This document shows positions 34,193-43,900 of a DNA stretch of 64,000 nt, one piece after another. The position numbers and the translations under genes were made by a program. The stretch comes from Luteibacter sp. UNC138MFCol5.1. GTDB lineage: Bacteria; Pseudomonadota; Gammaproteobacteria; Xanthomonadales; Rhodanobacteraceae. How positions within the stretch are numbered: position 1 is the first letter of the stretch; every line of letters starts with the position of its first letter. The notes under the pieces are model-generated. The model made no database searches. It had not been told where the DNA came from and saw only the letters and a program-made list of their open reading frames with translations. Location: NCBI RefSeq assembly GCF_900110505.1, contig NZ_FODZ01000004.1, forward strand, positions 423,634 to 487,633. Reading direction: 5' to 3'.

Positions 34193-34351
34193 ATGAAAGC
34201 CGGGGATATGGCGGGTCGTGGCGGTGGCAGGGGTGGCAGGCGGGGTGGCCGGGGCGATGCGCGAACCGCGTCGCCCGGCCGGCGCGTCGCCGCCTCGGCC
34301 GTTCGGCCTATGCCCTCGCGCGCTCCCAACGGGTACGAGGCCACACGATGA
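34193..34351 (+). CDS. Possible 52-residue Arg/Gly-rich ORF overlapping the NRPS start
   Basis: The gap 34028-34347 contains this ATG frame, preceded by CAGGGGG six bases upstream. It codes for a basic peptide with an RGG-like stretch (MAGRGGGRGGRRGGRG), and its TGA (34349-34351) overlaps the NRPS ATG as ATGA, the same coupling used all along the operon. It is not an MbtH-like protein. High-GC DNA easily yields Gly/Arg frames, so it may be a translated leader or chance. Upstream, TTATAA at 34131-34136 could be a -10 element; I see nothing else in the gap. Confidence 0.35.
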   Translation: MKAGDMAGRGGGRGGRRGGRGDARTASPGRRVAASAVRPMPSRAPNGYEATR

Positions 34352-37300
34352 ACGACGCAGCAACCGCCGCGCGACACGACGCAACCACGGTGCATGGCCG
34401 CTTCGCCGACGTGGCGAAAGCCTGGCCGGCACGCGCCGCCGTCGTTTCCGATACCGCGACGCTGAGCTACGCCGAGCTCGACGCGCGCAGCGATCGCGTC
34501 GCCGCGTCGCTGGCCGCCGCGGGCGTGGAGCATGGCAGCTATGTCGCGATGCTGATGGATCGGTCGGTCGAGGCGATCGTGACGCTCTTCGGCGTGCTCA
34601 AGGCCGGCGCGGCCTATCTGCCGATCGACACGCGCTGGCCGGCGGAGCGCATCGCCTTCGCCCTGCGCGACGCGGATGTGGCGGCGGTGGTGATCGACGA
34701 CGGGATCGGCTTCGATGCCGACGAGGTACCGACCTTCACGCTCGCCGGGCTCGAAGGCGGCACGTTCGGGGAGCTTGTCGCGAGCACCCGTTCGCGCGCG
34801 AGCGCGCTCCCACAGGAGGGCGCAAACCAAGGCGGCGATCTCGCGTATTGCATGTACACCTCCGGATCGACGGGCGTGCCCAAGGGCGTCGAGATCCGGC
34901 ACGCGTCGATCCTGCGCCTGGTACTGCGTTCGGATTACATCGACTTCGACGCGCCCAGGATCCTGCACGCCGCGCCGCTGGGCTTCGACGCATCGACCTT
35001 CGAAATCTTCGGGCCGCTGCTCAACGGCGGTACGTGCATCGTCTACCTCGAGCGCGTGCCGACCGGTTGCGGTATCGCGCGCACCGTCGCGCGGCACGAC
35101 GCGCAGGTCGCCTGGCTGACCGCCGCGCTGTTCAACGCGATCGTCGACGACGACGCGACGAACCTCGCCGGTCTTCGCACCGTGCTCACCGGCGGCGAGG
35201 CGCTCTCGGTCCCGCACGTACGCAAGGCTTACGCCGCCCTGCCTGCCACGAAGCTCATCAACGGCTACGGTCCCACCGAATGCACCACGTTCGCGACAAC
35301 CTATCCGATCCCGCGCAACCTGCCGGAAGACCGGCCGGTGCCCATCGGTCGCCCGATCGGGGAGACCTCGGTGCACGTGCTGGACGCGGAGGGCAACGAA
35401 GTGGCACCCGGCGAAACCGGCGAGCTGTTCATCGGCGGCAGCGGCGTCGCGCGCGGTTACCTCAACCGCCCGGAACTCACGGCGGAGCGCTTCGTCGCCG
35501 GCGGCACGCGTTACCGCACCGGCGACCTCGTGCACTGGCTGCCCGACGGCAACCTCGCCTTCGTCGGCCGCGCCGACAGCCAGGTGAAGATCCGCGGTTA
35601 CCGCATCGAGACCGGCGAGATCGACATGGCGCTGCGTGCCCTGCCCGGTGTCGACGCGGCGGCCGTCGTCGCACGCGAGGACGCGCCGGGCGAGAAGCGG
35701 CTGGTCGCCTACTACGTCACGCACGACGACGGCGTCACCGCGCGCGCCCTGCGCGACGCGCTGGCGCGCACGCTGCCCGATTACATGCTGCCCGTCGCAT
35801 GGATGCGCCTCGACGCGCTGCCGATCAACGACAACGGCAAGCTCGACCGTCGCGCCCTTCCCCACCCGGACGGCGCGCGCCCCGAACTCGCGGCGCCGTA
35901 CGTCGCACCGCGCGGCGCGATCGAGACGCGCGTCTGCGCGATCTTCGCCGAGGTGCTCGGCATGGCCGAGGTCGGCCGCGACGACAACTTCTTCGATCTC
36001 GGCGGCACGTCGATCCTTGCCACGCGCGCCATGGCGCGGGTGCACGAGGACGTGTCGCCGGTACCCACGCTCGTCGGTTTCTTCGCGCAGCCGACCCCGG
36101 CCGCCGTGGCGGCCACGATCGAGGGGCGCGCCACCCGTGGGGTCCTGGCAGGGCGCCTCGCGGGCGGCGCGCCGGCGGCGGGGGAGCCGGTGGCGATCAT
36201 CGCCATGGCCGGCCGTTTCCCCGGTGCGCCGGATGTCGAGACGTTCTGGGACAACCTCTGCGCCGGCCGCGAATCGATCCGCTTCTTCGCACCCGACGAA
36301 CTCGATCCCGCGATCGGCCAGGCCGAGCGCGACGAGCCGGGGTACGTCGCCGCACGCGGCGTCGTCGACGGCGTGGAGCAGTTCGACGCCGGTTTCTTCG
36401 GCATGTCGCCGCGCGAGGCGGAACTCACGGATCCGCAGCAGCGCCTGTTCCTCGAACTGTGCTGGGAGTGCATGGAGCGCGCCGGCTACGTGCCCGACGG
36501 CCAGGACACGCCGGTCGGCGTGTTCGGCGGCATGCACAACGCCACGTATTTCCAGAAGCACATCAGCGGCCGTCCCGACCTCATCGAGAAGCTCGGGGCG
36601 TTCCAGGTGATGCTCGGCAACGAGAAGGATTACCTCGCCACGCGCGTCGCGCACAAACTCAACCTCACCGGCCCGGCGATCAGCCTCAACACGGCGTGCT
36701 CCACCTCGGCCGTCGCGATCGCCCAGGCCTTCGACGCGCTGCGCGCGGGCCGCTGCGGCATGGCTCTCGCCGGCGGCTCGTCGATCGCCTGCCCGCCGAA
36801 CAGCGGCTACGTGTCGCAGGAAGGCTCGATGCTGTCGCCGGACGGCCACACGCGCACGTTCGACGTCGACGCGCAGGGCACTGTCTTCAGCGACGGCGCC
36901 GCCGTCGTACTGCTCAAGCGCCTTTCCGACGCGCTGCGCGACGGCGATCCGGTCTACGCCGTGATCCGCGGCGCCGCGGTGAACAACGACGGCGCGGTCA
37001 AGGCCAGCTTCACCGCGCCGAACGCGGCCGGACAGGCGGCGGTGATCGCGATGGCGCTGGACGATGCCGGCGTGTCGCCGCGCGACATCTCCTATGTCGA
37101 AGCCCACGGCACCGCCACGCCGCTCGGCGATCCGATCGAGCTCGAAGGACTCACCGCGGCGTTCCGCGAGCACACGGACGATATCGGCTTCTGCGCGCTC
37201 GGCTCGCTCAAGAGCAACGTCGGCCACCTCGTCATGGCGGCCGGCGCGGCCGGCGTCATCAAGACCGCGCTGGCGCTGTGCGAGCGCCGGCTGCCGCCGT

Positions 37301-40300
37301 CGCTGCACTTCCGCGCCGCCAATCCGCGCCTCAACCTCGCGGAGTCGCCGTTCGTGGTGAACGACACGCTGCGTCCCTGGCAGACCGCCGGCGGCCCGCT
37401 GCGCGCGGGCGTGAGTTCCTTCGGCGTCGGCGGCACCAATGCTCACATCATTCTCGAAGAGGCGCCGGAGCGCGCACCGTCCGACGTCGCGACCGGCGCG
37501 CAGCTGCTCCTGCTCTCGGCCCGCACGCCCACCGCGCTCGGCGACGCCGCCGCCCGCCTCGCCGATCATCTCGCCGCGCATCCGGAAGGCAACCTCGCGG
37601 ACACCGCCTGGACGCTGGCGCGCGGCCGCAAGGCCTTCACCCAGCGCACGCATGTGGTGGCGCTTTCGGGGAGCGACGCGGTCGCGAAGCTGCGCGACAT
37701 CGCCGCGGCGGCGACGTGCCGCACGTGCACCAGCCCCGCACCGGGTGTGGTCTTCCTCTTCCCCGGACAGGGCTCGCAGTACGCCGGCATGGGCCGCGAG
37801 CTGCACGCCACCGAACCGGTCTTCCGCGCCGCGCTCGACGAGGTCGCCTGCGCCCTGCGCCACGAACTCGCCTTCGACCTGCGCGACCGGATGTTCGCGG
37901 ACGATGCGGATGCGCTCAGGGCCACCGCCCTGACCCAGCCGGCGACGTTCGCACTCGAATACGCACTGGCGCGCCTCTGGATGAGTCTCGGCGTGACGCC
38001 GGTCGCCATGATCGGCCACAGCGTGGGCGAGTTCACCGCCGCCGCGCTGGCTGGCGTCATGCCGCTCGCCGATGCCGCCAGGCTGGTCGCGCGGCGCGGC
38101 CGGATGATGCAGGCGCTGCCCGCGGGATCGATGCTTTCCGTTCGTCTGGGCGCCGCGGAACTGCGCGCGCGGCTCCCGGACGTTCTTTCCCTGGCCGCCG
38201 AGAACGCCCCGAACGCCAGCGTCGTTTCGGGCGCGACGAACGACGTCGACGCCTTCCGCGCGACCCTCGAGGCCGAGGGCGTCGCATGCCGCGTCCTGCA
38301 CACGTCGCACGCCTTCCACTCGGCGATGATGGATCCGGTGCTCGAGGCCTTCCGCGACGAAGTCGCGAAGGTCGCGCTCGCCGCGCCATCCACGCCGATC
38401 ATCTCGACGCTCACCGGTGTCGGCCTCACGGCGGCGGAGGCCATGTCGCCCGATTACTGGACGCGCCACCTGCGCCACACCGTCCGCTTCTCGCCGGCGC
38501 TGTTGCACGCGCTCGACGACGGCCATCACGCGTTCCTCGAGGTCGGTCCGCGTCCGAGCCTCGCCCTGCTGGCTCGCCAGCACTCGCAGAGCCGTGGCCG
38601 GACCATCGTCGCCTCGCTCGGCGACGGGGCCGGGGACGAACGCGCCGCGTGGCTGGGCGCCGCCGGTGCGCTGTGGTCGGCGGGCGTCACCGTCGCCACC
38701 GACGCCTTCGACCATCGCGAGAACCGCCGCCACGTGCGCCTGCCCACCTATCCCTTCGAGCGCAAGCGGCACTGGATCGACGCCCGCCTGCCCGCGTCCG
38801 TCACGCCCATCGCCAGCGTCGCCGCGCCGGTCGTGCCGTCCGCCACCACCCCCGCCGTCGTCCCGGAGTCCCCCATGCCGATGCCTTCCGCTCCTGCCAC
38901 CGATCGCCCGAAGCGCCTCGCCGGCGAACTCGTCGCCCTGTTCGAGGATGTTTCCGGCGCCGAGCTCGAAGGCGTCGACCCGTCCGCGAACTTCGTGGAA
39001 CTCGGACTCGATTCGCTCTCGCTCACCCAGGTCGCGCTGCAGCTGCAGAAGACTTACGCACTCAAGATCACCTTCCGCGAACTGATGGACGGCTGCTCGT
39101 CGTTCGAACGGCTCGCGGCGCATATCGATCGCCTGTTGCCGGCTGAAGCCCAGCCGGCGGCGCCCGCGACGGCGGCCCCGGCCGCACCGGTCGCGGCGGC
39201 GGCACCGGCGGCGATCGCCGCCGGTGGCGGACTGGTCCAGGACGTGATCGCGCAACAGATGCAGATCATGCGGGAACAGTTGGCGTTGCTGGCGGGAGCC
39301 GCCGCTCCCGCGCCCCAGCCCGTGGCGACCGCGAACACCGCTCCGCCGGCCTCGCCGACCGGCGCCGGCAGCGTCGGCGAAGCGGCGACGGCACCGGCCG
39401 GCCTCACGGCCGCCAACGACGAGGAAGCCGCCCTCGCCCACACCACCTACGACGTGAAGAAGGCCTTCGGCGCCATCGCGCGCATCCACCACGCGAACAC
39501 CGACCTGACATCTCGGCAGCACGCGCGGCTGGACGCCTTCATGCGCCGCTACATCGAGCGCACGAAGGCATCCAAGGCGTACACGACGGAACACCGCGCG
39601 CACCTCGCCGATCCGCGCGTGGTCAACGGCTTCCGGCCGCTCCTGAAGGAAATCGTCTACCAGATCGTGATCGAGCGCTCCAAGGGTTCGAAGGTGTGGG
39701 ACCTCGACGGCAACGCCTACGTCGACGCGCTCAACGGCTTCGGCATGAACCTGTTCGGCTGGCAGCCCGACTTCGTGCTCGACACGGTGCGCGACCAGCT
39801 GGAGGCCGGCTACGAGATCGGTCCGCAGCATCCGCTGGCCGGCGTCGTCGCGAAGCAGGTCTGCGACATGACCGGCTTCGACCGCGCCGCGCTGTGCAAC
39901 ACCGGCTCGGAGGCCGTGATGGGTTGCGTGCGCGTCGCCCGCACCGTCACCGGCCGCGACACGCTGGTGATCTTCACCGGCTCGTACCACGGCATCTTCG
40001 ACGAAGTGATCGTGCGCGGCACGAAGAAACTGACCTCGGTGCCGGCCGCGCCGGGCATCCTGCGCAACACGTCCGAGCACGTCCTCGTGCTCGACTACGG
40101 CACCCCGGAAGCGCTGGCCATCATCCGCGAGCGCGCCTCCTCCATCGCCGCCGTGCTGGTCGAGCCGGTGCAGAGCCGCCGCCCGGACTTCCAGCCCGTC
40201 GAGTTCCTGCGCGAGCTGCGCGCGATCACCGAGGAAGCCGGCTCGCTGCTGATCTTCGACGAAGTGGTCACGGGCTTCCGCGCCCATCCGCGCGGCGCGC

Positions 40301-40986
40301 AGGAAGTGCTCGGCATCGACGCCGACATGGCCTCGTACGGCAAGGTGGTCGGCGGTGGCTTCCCCATCGGCGTGATCGCCGGCAAGCGCCGCTTCATGGA
40401 TGCGCTGGACGGTGGCCACTGGCAGTTCGGCGACGACTCGACGCCGACGGTCGGCGTCACGTATTTCGCCGGCACGTTCGTGCGTCACCCGCTGGCCCTC
40501 GCGGCGGCGCACGCGGTGTTGAACCACCTGGCCGAACAGGGGCCGACGCTGCAGGCCTCGCTCAACGCGAAGGTCAGCGCGATGGCCGACGAGCTAAACG
40601 CCTTCTGCGAGAGCGTGGGCGCGCCGGTGCACGTCGTCCACTTCGCTTCCGTGTGGAAAACGAGCTTCACCGAGGACCATCCGCTGCAGGACCTGCTCTT
40701 CGCGATGATGCGCAGCCGCGGCATCCACATCCTGGACAACTTCCCCTGCTTCTTCACGACCGCGCACAGCGACGCCGACTTCGCCGCCATCGCGACCGCG
40801 TTCCGTGAATCCATCCTCGAAATGCAGGAAGCCGAATTCCTGCCGCGCCGCCGCGAGGCCGCCGCCTTCGACGCCAGCCAGCCGCCCGTGCCGGGCGCCC
40901 GGCTGGGCAAGGATCCCGAAGGCCGGCCCGCGTGGTTCGTTCCCAACCCGGATGCGCCGGGCAAGTACCTGAGGGTTACCGCATGA
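34348..40986 (+). CDS. Hybrid NRPS-PKS with aminotransferase: A-PCP-KS-AT-ACP-AMT
   Basis: 2212 residues from the ATG at 34348 (GAGG seven bases upstream). Adenylation domain 1-530 (YTSGSTGVPKG about 169; GYGPTECTT; NDNGKLDRRALP), PCP with LGGTS (Ser 555), ketosynthase about 613-1034 (Cys 784 in TACSTS, EAHGTATPLGDPIE, KSNVGH), acyltransferase about 1131-1420 (GHSVGEF; HAFHS typical of malonyl use), ACP with LGLDSLSL (Ser 1555) and a class-III, PLP-dependent aminotransferase about 1711-2165 (Lys 1999 in YGKVVGGGFP). No C domain precedes A, so this is a starter module. The pocket residues read D-A-F-F-L-G-T-F, which from memory resembles branched-chain hydrophobic amino acids. The AMT order recalls iturin and microcystin synthases. 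ATGA-coupled to the next NRPS. Confidence 0.92.
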   Translation: MNDAATAARHDATTVHGRFADVAKAWPARAAVVSDTATLSYAELDARSDRVAASLAAAGVEHGSYVAMLMDRSVEAIVTLFGVLKAGAAYLPIDTRWPAERIAFALRDADVAAVVIDDGIGFDADEVPTFTLAGLEGGTFGELVASTRSRASALPQEGANQGGDLAYCMYTSGSTGVPKGVEIRHASILRLVLRSDYIDFDAPRILHAAPLGFDASTFEIFGPLLNGGTCIVYLERVPTGCGIARTVARHDAQVAWLTAALFNAIVDDDATNLAGLRTVLTGGEALSVPHVRKAYAALPATKLINGYGPTECTTFATTYPIPRNLPEDRPVPIGRPIGETSVHVLDAEGNEVAPGETGELFIGGSGVARGYLNRPELTAERFVAGGTRYRTGDLVHWLPDGNLAFVGRADSQVKIRGYRIETGEIDMALRALPGVDAAAVVAREDAPGEKRLVAYYVTHDDGVTARALRDALARTLPDYMLPVAWMRLDALPINDNGKLDRRALPHPDGARPELAAPYVAPRGAIETRVCAIFAEVLGMAEVGRDDNFFDLGGTSILATRAMARVHEDVSPVPTLVGFFAQPTPAAVAATIEGRATRGVLAGRLAGGAPAAGEPVAIIAMAGRFPGAPDVETFWDNLCAGRESIRFFAPDELDPAIGQAERDEPGYVAARGVVDGVEQFDAGFFGMSPREAELTDPQQRLFLELCWECMERAGYVPDGQDTPVGVFGGMHNATYFQKHISGRPDLIEKLGAFQVMLGNEKDYLATRVAHKLNLTGPAISLNTACSTSAVAIAQAFDALRAGRCGMALAGGSSIACPPNSGYVSQEGSMLSPDGHTRTFDVDAQGTVFSDGAAVVLLKRLSDALRDGDPVYAVIRGAAVNNDGAVKASFTAPNAAGQAAVIAMALDDAGVSPRDISYVEAHGTATPLGDPIELEGLTAAFREHTDDIGFCALGSLKSNVGHLVMAAGAAGVIKTALALCERRLPPSLHFRAANPRLNLAESPFVVNDTLRPWQTAGGPLRAGVSSFGVGGTNAHIILEEAPERAPSDVATGAQLLLLSARTPTALGDAAARLADHLAAHPEGNLADTAWTLARGRKAFTQRTHVVALSGSDAVAKLRDIAAAATCRTCTSPAPGVVFLFPGQGSQYAGMGRELHATEPVFRAALDEVACALRHELAFDLRDRMFADDADALRATALTQPATFALEYALARLWMSLGVTPVAMIGHSVGEFTAAALAGVMPLADAARLVARRGRMMQALPAGSMLSVRLGAAELRARLPDVLSLAAENAPNASVVSGATNDVDAFRATLEAEGVACRVLHTSHAFHSAMMDPVLEAFRDEVAKVALAAPSTPIISTLTGVGLTAAEAMSPDYWTRHLRHTVRFSPALLHALDDGHHAFLEVGPRPSLALLARQHSQSRGRTIVASLGDGAGDERAAWLGAAGALWSAGVTVATDAFDHRENRRHVRLPTYPFERKRHWIDARLPASVTPIASVAAPVVPSATTPAVVPESPMPMPSAPATDRPKRLAGELVALFEDVSGAELEGVDPSANFVELGLDSLSLTQVALQLQKTYALKITFRELMDGCSSFERLAAHIDRLLPAEAQPAAPATAAPAAPVAAAAPAAIAAGGGLVQDVIAQQMQIMREQLALLAGAAAPAPQPVATANTAPPASPTGAGSVGEAATAPAGLTAANDEEAALAHTTYDVKKAFGAIARIHHANTDLTSRQHARLDAFMRRYIERTKASKAYTTEHRAHLADPRVVNGFRPLLKEIVYQIVIERSKGSKVWDLDGNAYVDALNGFGMNLFGWQPDFVLDTVRDQLEAGYEIGPQHPLAGVVAKQVCDMTGFDRAALCNTGSEAVMGCVRVARTVTGRDTLVIFTGSYHGIFDEVIVRGTKKLTSVPAAPGILRNTSEHVLVLDYGTPEALAIIRERASSIAAVLVEPVQSRRPDFQPVEFLRELRAITEEAGSLLIFDEVVTGFRAHPRGAQEVLGIDADMASYGKVVGGGFPIGVIAGKRRFMDALDGGHWQFGDDSTPTVGVTYFAGTFVRHPLALAAAHAVLNHLAEQGPTLQASLNAKVSAMADELNAFCESVGAPVHVVHFASVWKTSFTEDHPLQDLLFAMMRSRGIHILDNFPCFFTTAHSDADFAAIATAFRESILEMQEAEFLPRRREAAAFDASQPPVPGARLGKDPEGRPAWFVPNPDAPGKYLRVTA
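34777..34815. repeat. REP-like fragment inside the adenylation domain
   Basis: The segment contains GTCGCGAGCACCC, identical to 13 bases of the intergenic array (around 870-882), and then a GCGCGCGAGCGCGCTCCCACA palindrome-like run of the type that ends such elements. It encodes ASTRSRASALPQ, residues about 145-156, in the poorly conserved loop just before the core motif A3, where an insertion would be tolerated. The frame stays open. Confidence 0.45.
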
Positions 40987-43900
40987 CGCCCAACGAGCTG
41001 GCCGCCGCCACGGCGGTCGACTACGACCCGTTCGCCGGCGCGCCGCTCGCGCGCCTCGTGCCGACGACGGCCGCGCAGCGCGAGGTGTGGCTGGCATCCC
41101 GGCTGGAGCCGGAAGCCTCGCTGGCGTACAACGAGGCGATCGCGCTCACCCTCAAGGGCTTGCTCGACGTGCCGGCCCTCGAATGGGCCCTGCAGGGCGT
41201 CGTGGATCGCCACGAAGCCCTGCGCGCCACGTTCGCCGGCGACGGCGAAGGCATGTTCGTCGCCGAACACGCCACGCTGCCGATCGCGTTCCACGACGTC
41301 TCGCTGCTCGCGCCGTTCGAAAGCGACGCGCGCATCATGGCGGCGTACTCGCGCATCGTGACCACGCCGTTCGACCTGGAGAACGGCCCGCTCGTCCGCG
41401 CGGAGCTGTTCCGCCTGGGCCACGACCGCCACCTGCTGACGATCGCCGCGCACCACATCGTGTGCGACGGCTGGTCGTTCGGCGTGATCGTCCGCGATCT
41501 CGCCGCCCTTTACGCGCAGCGCACGGGCAAGGGCGAAGGCCCCGCCGCGGCGGGCGCGTTCTCGAACTTCGCGTTGGCCGAGGCTGCACACGCCGGCAGC
41601 GAGACGGCCCGGGAGGACGAAACGTACTGGCTCGACCGGTTCGCCGGCCCGGTCCCCGTACTCGACCTCCCTACGGACCGCTCCCGTCCCCGCCGTCGGA
41701 CGTTCACCTCACGGCGCGAAGACCGCATGCTCGATGCCGTGGAAGTCGCCGGAATCAAACGTCTCGGCGCCTCCCATGGAGCGAGCTTCTACGCGACGCT
41801 GCTCACGGGCTTCGCGATCCTGCTCCGCCGCATCGCCGGACAGGACGACGTCGTGATCGGCATCCCCACCGCCGGCCAGGCGGCGGAAGGCCTCGACAAC
41901 GTCGTCGGCCACGCCGTGAACGTGCTGCCGCTGCGCGCGTCGATCGCCGGGACGGCGACGTTCGCCAGCGTGCTCGGCAACGTTCGCAACGACCTGCTCG
42001 ACGCCTTCGACCACCAGCGCTACACGCTCGGCAGCCTGCTCGCGCGCCTCGCGATCGCGCGCGACCCGTCGCGCCTGCCCCTGGTCGCGGTGCTGTTCAA
42101 TCTCGATGCCCAGCTCGACGAATCCACCGTGACCTTCCCCGGGCTGCGCTTCGACCTCGAAGCGGTACCGCGCGAGTACGAGAACTTCGAACTCTTCGTC
42201 AACGCGGTGCAGGTCGATGGCGGTCTGCGGCTGGAATGCCAGTACAACGCCGACCTCTTCGACGGGGCCACCGTGCAGGGCTGGCTCGACGCCTACGCGA
42301 CGCTGCTGCGCGAAGCGGCGATCGATCCGGCGGAACAGGCGCTGTCGCTGCCGCTGGTGTCCGACGCCGTGTACCGCGAGCTCGCGGCGCTGCAGCCGGC
42401 TCCCACGCCGTTCCCCGAACTGCGCCTCGCGCACGAGTATTTCGAACAGCAGGCCGACCGCGCGCCCGATCGCGCCGCCGTGCGCCACGCCGACCGCGCC
42501 CTCACCTATGCGGCGCTCGAGTCGCGCGCCAATCGCGTCGCCAACGCGCTGCGCGCGCGTGGCGTCGGTCACGGCCAGCTCGTCGGCCTGTCGCTGGGCC
42601 GCGGCGTCGACATGGTCGCCGCCGTCCTCGGCGTGCTGAAGTCCGGCGCGGGCTACGTGCCGCTGGACCCCGCGTTCCCCGCCGACCGCCTCGCCTTCAT
42701 GGCGCAGGACGCCGCGCTCGCCGCGCTGGTCGTCGACGACGATGCGCCACTGTCGTTCGCGTTCGACGCCGACCGCGTCCTCGCACTGAACAGCGACGAG
42801 GTCGCCCGCGCCTCGTTCGAACGGCCGGAACGCAACCGCCGCGCCGCGACGCCCGATTCGGTCGCCTATGTGATCTTCACGTCGGGATCGACCGGGCGCC
42901 CGAAGGGCGTCCGCGTGCCGCATCGCGCGGCCGGCAACTTCCTCACCAGCATGCAGCGCGTGCCTGGCATCGCACCCGACGATCGCCTCGTGGCTGTCAC
43001 CACCCTGTCGTTCGACATCGCGTTCATGGAACTGCTGCTGCCGCTGACCAGCGGCGCGGAGATCGTCGTCGCCGGGCGCGACGACGTGCGCGACGGCGGC
43101 CAGCTGCGCCGCCTGATCGAGGAGAGCGACGCCACGATGATGCAGGCGACGCCGGCCGGCTGGCGGCTGCTGGTCGATGCCGGCTGGCAGGGCCGTCCCG
43201 CCTTCCGCGCCGTCTCGGGCGGCGAGCCGCTGCCCGTCGACCTCGCCGAAGCCCTGCTCGACCGCTGCGGCGAGGTGTGGAACGGCTACGGTCCGACCGA
43301 GACCACGGTGTACTCCACCTACTGGCGGGTGTCCGATCCGCGCGAAGGCATCTACATCGGCCGGCCGATCGCGAACACGACCGTCCACATCCTGGACGAG
43401 CGCGGCAACCACTGCCCGCTCGGCGTGCCGGGCGAAATCCACATCGGCGGCGCCGGCGTCACCCTCGGGTACCTCGACCGTCCCGAGCTGACGGCCGAGA
43501 AGTTCGTGCCGGACCCGTGGTCGGAAGCGCCCGACTCGCGGATGTACCGCACCGGCGACCGCGGTCGCTGGCTGAGCAATGGCCTGCTCGAGCACCTCGG
43601 CCGCCTCGATTTCCAGGTGAAGGTGCGCGGCTACCGCATCGAGCCGGGCGAGATCGAAAGCGTCCTGGCCGACGTGCCGACGGTCGCGCGCGCGGTCGCG
43701 ATGGCCCGCGAGGATCGTCCCGGCGACGTCCGTCTCGTCGCCTACGTCGTGGGCCGCGACGGCGCGATCCCCGACGAGGACTCGCTGCGCAACGCCCTGC
43801 GCGCGCGCCTTCCCGATTACATGGTGCCGCAGCACATCCTCGTGCTCGACGCGATTCCGCTGCTGCCCAACGGCAAGATCGACCGCAAGGCACTGCCGCC

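Noticed and set aside
34003..40527. A 2174-codon open frame on the minus strand opposite the NRPS
   Set aside because: It lies antisense to clear NRPS/PKS domains and is rich in Arg/Ala/Gly, as expected of shadow frames in GC-rich third positions.
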